Of a stretch of DNA of 64,000 nt, positions 10,735-22,700 are shown one piece after another (the first letter of the stretch is position 1; each line of letters begins with the position of its first letter). The DNA comes from Trichoplax adhaerens (lineage: Eukaryota; Placozoa; Uniplacotomia; Trichoplacea; Trichoplacidae). Location of the stretch: the NCBI RefSeq assembly GCF_000150275.1, contig NW_002060965.1, positions 376,923 through 440,922 on the forward strand. The letters are read 5' to 3'. The position numbers were made by a program, and so were the translations under genes. The notes beneath the pieces were generated by a model. It saw only the letters and a list, made by a program, of their open reading frames with translations. It searched no databases and was not told the DNA's origin.

Positions 10735-13119
10735 CTACCTCTTGGATATGGATACCAATTTAGCTGCTTCATCTAATCCAGCATCGTACAAAGCCTGAAC
10801 AAAAACTCCTTTGGTTGCTTCAGTTTGTTTTTCGTTGCACCAAATTTTGAATAACTCTTTTAGTTTACCTTCTATCGTTAGATCACTCTTGGACACGATT
10901 GTTTTGACCTTAAACTGCTTCAGATGGAGGCCTTCGTAAAACTTTTTTAAATTGACTACTTTGACGTCATTCGGGATGTTAGTTTGAAAGATTAAATCCA
11001 AGTAAGGTTTGGCGCCTTGGACAAAAAAGAAAGACAATCAGTTGCAAGAGGAAAAAGTCAAATAGTATTTAAGCTTCAGTAATAGTCAGCCTTTACATAA
11101 TGTAAGGGCAAATTTAGAATAAATTTAGTAATGAAATAGAATAGCAACGATAGAAGGGCGTTATATTCAAAAAGTGGTGTAAACCGTTCGATTCCATAGA
11201 GAAACTATGTACTGCATGTATGGAATGTATATAACATATTATATAATTAACCAGGCGCCACAATAAAGAACCGGACTAATTCTAAATTATTGCTTAGTAT
11301 TATAACAAGGCTAATCTAAACTTGCTACCACCCAATTTGGTGTCTTGTGGTAGAAATGATAGCTAGAGTGTAATCGAAATCCAGAAAAGTAAAAGAGGTT
11401 TTCAATTGCTATGATTTAGAGACAGTCTTGTCAGCAAACTTTTTATGGTTGACGAACAAAGCAAGAAAGTTATCTATGGCGGATCAGGAGGTATGATCTT
11501 CTAAGTTGGAGGTACATGAACAGAAGATATCTGTTTACTATTTGTTATGCCGTTGCTGCGAATCTTGAAACATTAGTAGCAGGATGAAAACATGGCTACG
11601 TCATCGTAAATAACTACTTACGAGTATGATCAATGCGTGTAAAGGGTAAGATGCAAATACGATGATGGTTTTATTTTAAACAACTAAGCTAGTTTGCATT
11701 TGGACACTCTTCTTTCCGGAGGGTACAATTCTGTAAGTGGTTTGTAAATAATCTAATTTTACCCTCAAATACGGGTTGATGAAGATTTGTAACTCCTATA
11801 ACATAACTAGTAGAATGAAAGCTGCTGGCCAAGATGTTTAATCAATGCTAAGCAATGTCCGCAAATAATGTGATGCAACCGTGATGACGATATTGGGATT
11901 GTAGTAAAGAAAAAAATGGACGCCTATTTGCACTTCGATAAGACATCCTTTCCTAGGAATAAAGTACTGTTGATGATGCATTGATGGCTTGTATGTACAG
12001 TACACTCGTATATCGATGAAATTGATGCTGCCTAAAGTGAAGTAGAACTAACACCTAGAAATAAAGCATCATCTACTGTATGATGCATTCTTGGCCTGTA
12101 TTTCTATGTCGATGAATTTGATACTGTCTAAAGTGAAACCAACACCCAGGAATAAAGTACTGTCAGTGATGCAATTTTGGCGTGTATGGATGTGGATCGA
12201 TGGCATTTATACTATCCTAACAAGTGAAACTAATAAAACGAAGGAATAGCATGTCATCATGACGGATTACTCATGAGCAATGGCTAGAAAGGTGTGATAG
12301 TGCGTCGACGATAATGATGGGATGTTATAACAGTTTAACCAATGTACACTTGAGTAGAATATGCCTTCCTCAGTATAAGTTCTGTCAATGTTTCTATTTT
12401 GCCTAGATGTAACTGTCGATGAAAACCGATACTGCTTAAACTATTGCTAGTAGAAAGTCAACTTTTTGTCATGGTTAATTCACTGATGAGCAATGGCTAG
12501 CTACCCAAGTGTGATACCAGCAGGATTGTTGAATATTCTTGTAGACCATTTACACTTGGACAAGACATCTTCTCTCCCTGAGATAAAATAAGTACTGTTG
12601 TTGGTCCAATTTCGACTAGTAATAGCTGTCGATGAAAACGGATACCGCCTCAAGCATTACTCGTAGGATAGAAACTACTGGCTATGACGAAGTAACTGAG
12701 GGGCAATGGTCACCAAGTTAGGTTACAAATGGGATAATATGAATGTAAAATCATTACCACCAATTCGGTCATGACCTACTTTGCTCTGGATCAAGAATGG
12801 GACACTTTCCATCGACTTCATCTTTCGAATAGTCCTGTATAGCTTGGAGTAATTGATAACCTATTTCTGCTTGAACAGAACTGAGTTGGCTATAAAGGTG
12901 GCAAATTTTTTGAAATGTACCTACAGGTTTCTCCTGCAATAATTGAAGTAAAGTTCTATTTCTAATAATATGATCCTGCAGCGATTGCAACTTTGACTGA
13001 TCATAGACATCAAGAATATGATTAGAAACAAGCAATGGAAAGAGTTTATCATAGGGGAAATCTGTCTCCAATACAGTCCAATTGTTTGATAAGACAAATT
13101 CTTCAGCTTGGGTTAACAT
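10735..13119 (-). CDS. CARD plus death-domain adaptor protein (RAIDD/CRADD-like layout), copy A
   Basis: Two exons, 13119-12780 and 11015-10735, join in phase 1 (CAAA|gtaggt; ccaag|GC) to give about 206 residues. Residues 1-95 form a CARD: an all-helical region starting MLTQAEEFVL, with RNRTLLQLLQEKPVGTF, the typical helix 3-4 stretch of the family. Residues 114-206 form a death domain starting AKPYLDLIF and ending with the helix 5-6 region (KGVFVQALYDAGLDEAAKLV). The CARD-then-death order and length match human CRADD (199 aa), an adaptor that links death-domain platforms to a CARD caspase. That function is only inferred; many early animals have expanded death-fold families. The 1.76-kb intron holds degenerate ~115-bp repeats. 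Its paralogue at 15856-18638 runs in the opposite direction with the same intron phase. Confidence 0.82.
11930..12245. repeat. Degenerate tandem repeat inside the copy A intron
   Basis: About three diverged copies of a ~115-bp unit, recognised by repeated words such as tcgatgaa followed by ttgatactg, ctaaagtgaa, acacc and gaataaagta. Divergence is much higher than in the 142-bp and 73-bp arrays, so it is older. Confidence 0.6.
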
Positions 13120-13689
13120 AGTGAGGCTTAGAGAGTCGTAGAATAAACTAACTTAGCTGGATCTCATTGAAGATCAAAATGTTGATAGAAAGCGCGAGTA
13201 GATATGGCGACCGAGTGCATTGATTGCTGGCTCTTATATTAACATCGATGCCGTTCTAATGTCATCAGTAATCCACAGTAGTTGGTTTGCAGTCTATTAG
13301 CCGAGTACAACTAATGTCACTAACAAGAATCCCAACTTGGAAACTATTGATTTGACTGGCATCTACAGTCTGTTTTGAGAAGTACTTCTTAAAGTAGGGC
13401 ATTTAGGAAGAGAATTTATTTTGGATTTATTTTTTCCTCTCTCTCTTTCTCACCGGTCCTTGCTAATGTCGTTGTAGAATCATCACTACTTAATGTTAGC
13501 CAAGATTTAGTCGCCATGAATGCTGGCTCCGAGTGCATCGATTCAGCTACTGATGACTAAAATTTCATGCAAATTTACTGCAGTCAGATAATCCCTATTT
13601 CATACATGGCGTCCATGACTATCGTCTTCGTCTTGTCCAACTTGTCGAATCAGATCATTCAATCCAGCTCGACCTGGACAATTTTTGCG

Positions 13690-14495
13690 AAATGCAATAT
13701 CTACAACATCGTTTTTCTCACTTTATGATATCATCTATGCTGGTAAACCGATACTGTTGTTTTTTTGGGGGGGGGGGGGGGGGGGGGGAGTCATGGCAAT
13801 GCAGAGTGTACGATTTTCTGCTCAAGGTTTCTCTTCATGCAAGCTAACAGTACAGTAGACGTGTATTGTGGAGGATTGTCAAATCTCAACATGACAACCG
13901 CTCACTTGGACAATATTCAACTACTGTTGCTGAAATAGACCTCAAATTCATAGTAGGAGAGTCAGAATTCACCCGTTCTCCCTCAAAATTTCCCTGATGC
14001 AGCCAAATACTATGGACGAGATTGTCTACTCCTAGCATCTCAACAGTTCTCTTGCATAACATCCGATTGCTGTTGCTGAAGTCTCAAACTCAAGGCAATC
14101 ATAGTCGTAGTACGTCAAGTAATCCATTTCCTTCTCCATAGTTTCTTAGTTGTTCTCTTTTTATGATATCGTATATACTCGTAATCCGATGCTGTTGTTT
14201 TATTTCTTAGCGTTCATGACAATGTAAAGTCGAGGACTTTCAGCTCAAGCTTTCTCCTCTTGCAATCCAATCGTGTAATATGAAGATTGTTCATGCAAGT
14301 ATGATAACAACTCGCTTGGACACTCTGCAACTGCTGTTGCTAAAATGAACCTCAAGTTCAAGTTAGGAGAGTCTATCCTTTCTCCCTCGAGATTTCTCTA
14401 CAGCGATCAAACACTATGGACGAGACTGTTTACTTTCAGTATCACAACAGTTCCCTTGTAGAAGATTCAACTGTTGTTGCTCAAGTCCCGTACGG
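13690..14495. repeat. Diverged direct duplication, ~436-bp period
   Basis: Blocks near 13718 and 14157 repeat in the same order: tatgatatc then a ccgat.ctgttgtttt stretch, gctcaag.tttctc, ttggacaa/ttggacac, ctgttgct, aggagagtc, ctatggacgaga and caacagttc. The second copy runs straight into the 73-bp minisatellite, whose ggacgag core also occurs here. This suggests the minisatellite grew out of this duplication. Confidence 0.75.
13767..13788 (+). repeat. Poly-G run of 22 bases
   Basis: An uninterrupted run of 22 G follows seven T. It lies between the two divergent CARD-death genes. Such a tract is a strong candidate for G-quadruplex formation and for copy-number error, so its exact length may not be reliable. 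Confidence 0.9.
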
Positions 14496-15735
14496 ACGAG
14501 ATGGTTTAAAGGAAGCATTTCCTGCGTAGCTATGGAGCTACTGCATTTGCGCTACTGTCCATTTTACAGTGTACATGGACGAGATGGTTTAAGCATTTCT
14601 TCCATAGCTATCGAGCTACTGAAGGTTTACTACTGTCTAGAATATAGACGAGATGGTCTAGTTTAAGCGTTTCTTCCACAGCTATCGAGCTTCTGTATGG
14701 CCACTACTGTCTAGAATAGACTAGAATAGACTGTATGGCCACTACTGTCTAGCCATATTCTAGACCCTGTCTAGAATATGGACGAGTTGGTCTAGTTTTA
14801 GCATTTCTTCCATAACTATCGAGCTTCTGCATAGCCACTACTGTCTAGAATATGGACGAGATGGTCTAGTTATAGCATTTCTTCTATAACCATGGAGCTC
14901 CAGAATGTATACCACTGTCTAGTATAGGACGAGATGGTCTAGTTTTAGCATTTCTTTCATAACTATCGAGCTTCTGCATGGCCTCTATTGTCTAGAATAT
15001 GGACGAGTTGGTCTAGTTTTGGCATTTCTTGCGTAGCAATCGAGCTTCTGCATGGCCTCTACTGTCTAGAATATGGACGTGATGGTCCAGTTTTAGCGTT
15101 TCTTTATGGCCATGGAGCTACTGGATGTATACCATTGTCTAGAATAGGACGAGATGATCTAGTTTTAGCATTTCTTCCATAGCTATGGAGCTTCTGCATG
15201 GCCACTACTGTCTAGAGTATGGACGAGTTGGTCTAGTTTTGGCATTTCTTGCGTAGCAATCGAGCTTCTGCATGGCCTCTATTGTCTAGAATATGGACGA
15301 GTTGGTCTAGTTTTGGCATTTCTTGCGTAGCAATCGAGCTTCTACATGGCCTCTACTGTCTAGAATATGGACGAGATGGTCCAGTTTTAGCGTTTCTTTA
15401 TGGCCATGGAGCTACTGGATGTATACCATTGTCTAGTATAGGACGAGATGATCTAGTTTTAGCATTTCTTCCATAGCTATGGAGCTTCTGCATGGCCACT
15501 ACTGTCTAGAGTATGGACGAGTTGGTCTAGTTTTGGCATTTCTTGCGTAGCAATCGAGCTTCTGCATGGCCTCTACTGTCTAGAATATGGACGAGTTGGT
15601 CTAGTTCTAGCATTTCTTCTATAGCCATGGAGCTCCAGAATGTATACCACTGTCTAGAATATGGATTAGATGGTCTAGTTTAAGCATTTCTTGCATCGCT
15701 ATCGAGCTTGTGTATGGGCACACTGTGTAGAATAC
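14487..15735. repeat. Minisatellite, 73/74-bp unit, about 16 copies, with a 294-bp higher-order repeat
   Basis: The anchor gtctag falls at 14635, 14709, 14769, 14843, 14917, 14990, 15063, 15137, 15210, 15284, 15358, 15431, 15504, 15578 and 15652, with spacing almost always 73 or 74; looser units occur back to about 14487. Each unit contains tggacgag, tggtctag, gcatttctt and cgagcttctgcatgg. A block of four units (294 bp) near 15005 is repeated at 15299 with few changes, a higher-order repeat. Open frames across it are by-products of the repeat. The array ends about 120 bases upstream of the copy B start codon. Confidence 0.93.
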
Positions 15736-15855
15736 GGAAGTAGTAAAAGGCAGAGTATGCGCTGTAGGCTACCATACTGTACACTGTACAGCAGTAGCCG
15801 ACTGCAGCTCCGCCATCTTGTCGAATTGCTAATATCTACCGATCAGCTAATCAAG

Positions 15856-18638
15856 ATGTTATCCGAAGCTGAAGAAAGCGTCTTAACCTCCAATTACGTT
15901 AATATAAGTAAAGATTTACCTTATGATTCCCTTATTGGTGAAATTAAAGCCAATAAAATTATCGATGATTACGAGAGCGCGGAATTGGACACCATCAGCC
16001 ATCCAATCAAGCGAAATAAATCCTTACTCGATAAATTGCGCAAAAAACCTTCAGGCACCTTCGTGTTATTTTGTAAACTCTACAGCAACGTAAGAAGTGT
16101 TCAATCACAACAAGGGGCAGATCTATTGCGAAAAATCCAAGATGAAAAAGCAAAACTTGCCAGGCCTGGCACAGATCTTAACCACATTACATACGAAAAC
16201 TCCAATAGGCAACCCGCTGTTGATCTTGACGAACGTAAGTCCAAATTTCTTGTAATTTCTTCACCTGCACCACTTGACTACGTTCAATAATAAATGAAAT
16301 TGTTGACATGATAACCGCTTATATAAGCTAGAATAGAATGTGTCATCCATTCACCATGGCTGACTGGAGTTTAGCCCTTTCGTTGTATTTCCTCATTGTC
16401 AGTCAAAGACCTTTCTCTATTTTTCCCAACGCCATTTTGTTGATCTTTCCACACGGATACAGTGTTAAGGGTACATGACATCATCATCATACTGGATTCT
16501 TGAATAATGTTAGTCATTAGTGGAAAGAATGTAACTGCTCTACATATCCAACACCTCGTATTGACACAATCATCTAACACAATATTGAACACCTCTCTAT
16601 TCAAATACAAACTACATAGGCTTATCAAATCCAACGATAGCAAGTTTCATCATCATTCCTACTGTCCTATAGGTAGAAAACACATCAGTACTATCTTCAA
16701 AGTGTTACTATAACGGCAAAATCGTCATAGTTTATAATATTAAACACCTCTCCATTCAAATACAAACTACATAGGCTTATCAAATCCAACGATAGCAAGT
16801 TTCATCATCATCCTTACTGTCCTATGGGTAGAAAACACATCAGTATTATTTTCAAAGTGTTACTATAACTGCAAAGTCGCCATCGTTTATATACTTACGT
16901 AATTGATCTAGAAATAGCGACTCATCAATCTACAACTACTGGATAGAAAATTGAGCAAGGTAGTCAATCCAGCAAAGTTGCAGACAAATTCAAGAGTTGT
17001 ATGACCATCATCTTGTCATGTTACTGCGATGATACCATGAGTTTGATCTCTACCAATAGTCCGTGATTAGAAAGTAAAAACCTTACTCAAATAAAATTAT
17101 CATTTCCTAGCCAAGAAAATCGCCCTCACTTCCTGCATAGCAAAATGAATACAATTCAACGATCAACATCAACTCCAAATTCTTCCTTCTTAAAGCTATC
17201 TAGAAACAATATCCGCAGTAAATCATATCCAGACATTGCTTTTAGACAGTGTTATTGATCATTTGCTTTCTACTGTAGTCTTTCTACATGTTTCGTAATG
17301 AAGAGTAACCGTGTAGCAGAAGCTATCCGCGATACTATTACCCTTAGATAGGAAACTAAATTACGACGTAGTCAGCAAGTAATGCAATATTGACTCTAGC
17401 GCGCTTTTACAAAGCGTTGTTGATCATTTGCTTTCTACTGTAATCTTTCCACATGTTTCGTAATAAAGAGTAACCGTGTAGTAGAAGCTATCGGCGATGT
17501 TATTACTCCTAGATAGGAAACTAAATTACAACGTAATGAACAAGTAATATTGACTTTGCTCAGATGACACAGTTTAAGAATCAACTTGTACACCTCCATG
17601 TTGTACCAGAAAAGTTCAACTAGACAGTTTCATAGCTACGCGTATTCTTTCAAAAAATTGGATAGAAAAATGTCTTTAGCTTGCTGCTTATACTGTTCTC
17701 TCTTAATTCCGTGAAAATAATAGAACACGTCGAAGTGATATCCACTCTAGCTCAGGACGATCAAGTCTAACAACCATTCTCTACGTGCTTTAATCTCATC
17801 ATTTGCTGATGAAGCTTTGCTCATTACTTTATACAATATCGACTCTATCCTCTGCCTAAATTAAAAGTACACAGTATGTCTGCCATGATCTCTTCTTGGC
17901 ATGGTTAAGCCATAAAGAGCATTCAGGCAATCTGTCTTCATGCTATACACATAACTGATACGAAATGATATAACAATCACTACTCAATGGCAATTTTTGT
18001 AAAAATTCTCATTTAACGGGATTGTAAGCCCTTGATAGTGCCGACTGTAGCCCAAATTCATCCTATAAATGTCTTGTCCATACCAATTAATTGCATGCAT
18101 GACGATACTAAAATAGACATCATCGAACTATAGCTAACTGTGTAAAGATATAATTCGATTGACATAGGAAACCTCAAGTATTTCTACAAGACCCTTGCTA
18201 TCTGCTTTATCCATTCATAAAACTAGTAAAAGTAGATGGAAAATATTTAGAACAAATTTATATTTGTAAATCAATTATTTCAGTAACAAATTACTTTGCA
18301 TGCATGTGGGCTTGTATTACTGGCCTGATTGCTTTCTGATCTCGTCATGTTAATCATATCTTTCTCAAATTATAGCCGCTAAGCCTTACATAAAAAAGAT
18401 ATATAGAGACATCGGTGTAGACTGGCCAAAACTTGCTTTGGAATTAGATTATAGCCAGAATGATATCAAGAGATTCAAAGTCGACACTCAAAACGACTCT
18501 AATGAGCAATGTGCTGCAATGCTTTATGATTACCAAAGGAAACATGGATCTTCCTTTACTAAATCCAAGCTAGAGAAGGCTCTACGTGAAAGCGATCTGG
18601 GTGAAGCTGCCGACAAACTCTTAAAACTATCATTATAA
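15856..18638 (+). CDS. CARD plus death-domain adaptor protein (RAIDD/CRADD-like layout), copy B
   Basis: Two exons, 15856-16234 and 18376-18638, join in phase 1 (GAAC|gtaagt; attatag|CC) to give 213 residues. Residues 1-92 are a CARD starting MLSEAEESVL, with KRNKSLLDKLRKKPSGTF at the place where copy A has RNRTLLQLLQEKPVGTF. Residues 128-213 are a death domain: AKPYIKKIYRDIGVDWPKLA, LDYSQNDIKRFK, and a last helix LGEAADKLL. The W in VDWPKLA fits the conserved helix 2 tryptophan of death domains. The start codon is the first ATG giving an N-terminus like copy A; the frame is open further upstream into the minisatellite but that part is repeat. Expected role: scaffold in death-fold signalling, inferred from domains only. 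The 2.1-kb intron contains two separate direct duplications. Confidence 0.85.
16588..16897. repeat. Tandem direct duplication, 155-bp period, in the copy B intron
   Basis: The block beginning aacacctct at 16588 recurs at 16743 with high similarity through aaacacatcagta and caaagtgttactataac. Two copies only. Confidence 0.9.
17240..17565. repeat. Tandem direct duplication, ~165-bp period, in the copy B intron
   Basis: tgatcatttgctttctact at 17256 recurs at 17421, followed in both copies by catgtttcgtaat, gagtaaccgtgtag and gataggaaactaaatta. Two copies. Confidence 0.9.
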
Positions 18639-19211
18639 CACGATACGTAAAGTTAAGATTGTATTTTCTTCTATGCCCTTAACTAGATGATTAGCATTAA
18701 TTAAAATTATCTTTCTAGATTAAGTATTAATTCGTTATTAAATGACCGCAATCTTGACCCTGTTACCATACCTTTTAGACATTGCAATTTTTAATCCAAT
18801 TACCATGCAATTATACGAGCTGGTATCTATAAATTGCTTATCTTAGGCTAAGGAATAAGTTACCTTTCTATTGAATTTTAAATTGTGCAAGTACCCTTTT
18901 TATTCTGATTGTAAAGTAGATAAGTTGTGAACTTTTGTAGCCTTACCATTTCTATATTTTCCCTACCTTTTTAGACGTAGATATGTACACGCAACATAAA
19001 ACGTATATGTTACCATCAGTAAGTGTATACATCTAAATCTAGCTTATCAAAATCAAATTGGTTTTAAATAGTAACTTTGCTGTCTCAAGTGTCATCCAAA
19101 TAAAATTAATCAAACCCATATATAGCAGTCAAAAGAATCCACCAGCGATCCAATATGATTTCATAATTACGGTCATCATTTTACTGTAGAGCGGTAGCTC
19201 ATTGATATCAG

Positions 19212-19406
19212 ATGGAGAGTTATCGAAAATCAAACAAGTGCATCCAAGCTGAATTTCTCGATACACTTATTAGTCGACCCATAATGAGCGTTTTTGATAT
19301 TCGTATACGCTATTTAGTAATGTTATTTCTCCGGGACATGTATAACTTTAATAAAGATTGGATACAAGTTCAATGTAACAGATTCTGCTTCAGCGATGGA
19401 GATTAA
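19212..19406 (+). CDS. Candidate short coding exon, unidentified
   Basis: An ATG-started frame of 64 residues beginning MESYRKSNKC, preceded by a possible acceptor (atatcag). Charge and hydrophobic residues are mixed as in real protein (AEFLDTLISRPIMSVFDIR), and local composition is less AT-rich than around. No family or partner exon seen; it may be chance. Confidence 0.22.
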   Translation: MESYRKSNKCIQAEFLDTLISRPIMSVFDIRIRYLVMLFLRDMYNFNKDWIQVQCNRFCFSDGD

Positions 19407-19424
19407 GATGGATATGCAAAATAA

Positions 19425-19790
19425 GATATTTTACCATTAAAAGCACATTTATTCAATCAAGCCAAAATCATTATCTATAAGTCATAATGAAGAGAAAATA
19501 CCCGTAAAAAGCTGATAATTTCCGTTCAGTTACAATTTGCATGCTGCATACTTCTCTTTCCTAAGCTCTAAAAATGCAATCTATCAGCCATATCAAGGTA
19601 GAGAAAGATATTTCACCATTAAAAGCACATTCATTTAATCAAGCTTAAATCATTATCTATAAGTCATAATAAAAAGAAACTACCCGTAAAAGGCAGATAA
19701 TTTCCATTCAGTTACAATTTGCATGCATACTCTTCTTTCCTAAACTCCAAAAATGCAATTTATCAGCCATGTCAAGGTAGAGAAATGTGC
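19425..19790. repeat. Tandem direct duplication, 182-bp period
   Basis: gatatttt/caccattaaaagcac at 19425 recurs at 19607, followed in both copies by aagtcataat, taatttcc.ttcagttac and aatttgcatgc. Two copies. Confidence 0.9.
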
Positions 19791-22700
19791 CTGACCCTAT
19801 CATGAATTGTTCATTATTATAATACTATGTAAACAGGACGATGCTGAATATAAATTTTGAACGTTAAATTATCGTCCGTAATTAAACTACAGTAGTCGAA
19901 ACTATCAACCATCCGATGACAAATTAATATTGACAATACAGCATCGTCAAGACGATTTGAATGTAATCGATTTGGTGCCCTTTATGACTGTAATAATGCA
20001 CTTTCGCTTGCTAGACGTAACAGAACAGGCCAAGATCTACTAATCTGCCCTGTAGAAAAGCCATCTTAGCAGCCAGGTAGTGATTTGCGCAATACTGTAA
20101 ATCCTATAACAAATTAGAGTCGCTTGCTAACTCTAATTTCTTGTTGGTTCTACAGCATTGCGTATGCCATTGCATATTAATCATAATCAATCCAAAATAC
20201 TGCTGAAAAATATCGCACTGTAGACATATTCGCGATGCGTTAAGCCAATTTTCTTAAATGCTACAAATTAATTAACACCATTAAAATTTACTGTAAGATA
20301 TGTTACTATGAAAGGCGCAATTGCTTACAGTTCAATGACAATGCTTTCATCGGCAATATTTCAAATTTCACATATCGATTGTAGTAAGGAGTCTAACATT
20401 GAAATTTTATTTAAAAATATCGTTGTAACTTAAACATAGATAAATGTCTCCGCTTTCAAATTTCTATTACACCTAATGCTTTTTTATTTCTTTATCCCTC
20501 TCGAATTCTTAACTAATCCCCTTTAATTAATATTCAAACTAGCAGTGAGAATTACTTTATGATTTCGATGCTTAATCTACAGTAGCAATAGCCGATCAAG
20601 CAAATCAATACTATAATTGAAAATAATGTACTATAGCTGACGCACTTTGGGAGATCCTACGGCAAACTCTATCAGTATGTTTGCACTGTAAATCATGAGG
20701 ATAAATACTGAGCGCTACTTACTATCTTGAGATTAAAATCAGATTTATATACAGATTGCTTGCCAACTGAAATGACAAGAAACGAAATCTTCTAATAATA
20801 TTATACAGTAGCCTGATTACAGTATAACAATTACTTCAACGAACTAATGTGCTTTTGATATTTCTATAAGGGTTAAATGTTAAAGTAAAATAGAGAAGGA
20901 AATTTTATTATGGCATGCAAACCATAATTAATGATTAGCAAAAAACTATAAATCCCATCAGGTGATATCCAATTTTGATATCATCACAAATAGATTAGAA
21001 TTATTAATTTTTGGATAGATTATCATTAGTAAAAATTTGAAAATATACAAGAAAATAGATTTAAATCATCATAATTTAAAGTATTATTCCTCTGCCAAAG
21101 CATTATATTTGCCTATATAATAAAGAAGAGCATTCAATGCTACTGCACTTCGTGAAAATAATATTAAAATCATTACTAATCTCATTTATTGCAACAATGC
21201 GGTATATACTGTATTATGTGGGATTTTACACTATGCTTTTATTCAAGTACAGTTTCTATTACTGTACCGCAAGCATTGCAGGTCTACAACGTACAGTGTA
21301 TACTTATTGAATTCTGATCAATCCATTAATGCTAATGTATTTTATTTTTCGTTAACTGCTAATTTATCATCACTGTAAGACAATTAATGCAATATGATGC
21401 AATTAGTAAATACAATGTTTTTCTGTATAGGCAATATAAGAAACCATGTGTTTGTAGTGTTATACAGTAGGGAGTAACTTATCAAAAATACTAATTCCAT
21501 TTTGATAATTTGATTAAAACTCTTGCAGATAATATATAAATTTTCAACCATTTAATGGTTTTAATGGTGGCAATAGACATTACAAAAACCTAAATCAGAA
21601 CGCTACATTCGCTTTTAACTTTAGTAAATTTTTTAGCCTATCTTTGGAGGTTCATGGAAGACACACATCATGATTATCTAAAAGAAAGTCTTCAGCAACC
21701 ATAAGTATATTCTCAGTAGGGTTGCTATACAAATTCCATTGGCTTTAATACTGATAATTCAATCAACTTTAATCGGATAGGTTTATATGAATAAATATAG
21801 AATTGCTCTATAATAATGGTATATGATGACTTAAAAGGATCAAAACATATCTAATTTTCGTATATTAATGCAAATGTATGATGAAATTCCGCATGATTGA
21901 TCTAATTTTTACTCATTGATAAACCTATATTTTATATTTGCAATATGGATAAATCGTACAGTAGATAGCATAAGGGGGAGTGTTATTACTCTTTGTAAAT
22001 AACTATGTAAATGTAGACTATCAATTTATTTTAGGAATTTTTTCCTTAAATGGGTCATAAACATTAATTACCACGTCATATCTTAATAGGTAAAGTAATA
22101 TCGATATAAACAATATATAATGCAACGGTAATAATATTTACATTTGAAATGTCTACATTTTGGACGCAACGTCCTGCGCTCAATTTCTATATAATAATTT
22201 TTTTATTACGCATAGAAGTAGCTCAACTACACAAAGGTAATGCAGAAATTTATTTTAAGGGTATAATTCGAATACAGTTTGGTTAAATAGTCTTTGGATT
22301 CGGTAGTGTTGGATACCAAAAAGAACTGTATAGCAATCAACGTCCTTAGCAATCATGACATAGAGTATGCAAATATGTACATGCAATAAAGTAATCCAGT
22401 AACAATAAGTAGTTGGATGTAGGGGAGTTCGCTAGTTGTATTATTAAATAATTAATTAAAGCGGAACAACAAATTAAATTAATTTAGATGGCTATCTCAG
22501 CGTATTATAATAGCAACAAAGATTCCGTTGTGCTATCTCAAAGTATTTAAAATCGAAGTCATAATTGTCAGGTACAATAGATAATTTCAGCACTAGAAAC
22601 GCCTCCACTAGACCATATCACAAATTAGTTTACACAATTCTACGAGAAAAGAGCCGAAAGTATAGAGTCAATTCGAGAATTGGAATGATCTACCTGAGAA

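Noticed and set aside
14988-15476. Two plus-strand ORFs (64 and 75 codons) with nearly the same protein
   Set aside because: They are the same stop-free frame through repeated units of the 73/74-bp minisatellite; the protein repeats because the DNA repeats.
15691-15855. Upstream in-frame extension of the copy B CARD exon
   Set aside because: The extension translates the tail of the minisatellite and has no counterpart in copy A; the ATG at 15856 gives matching N-termini.
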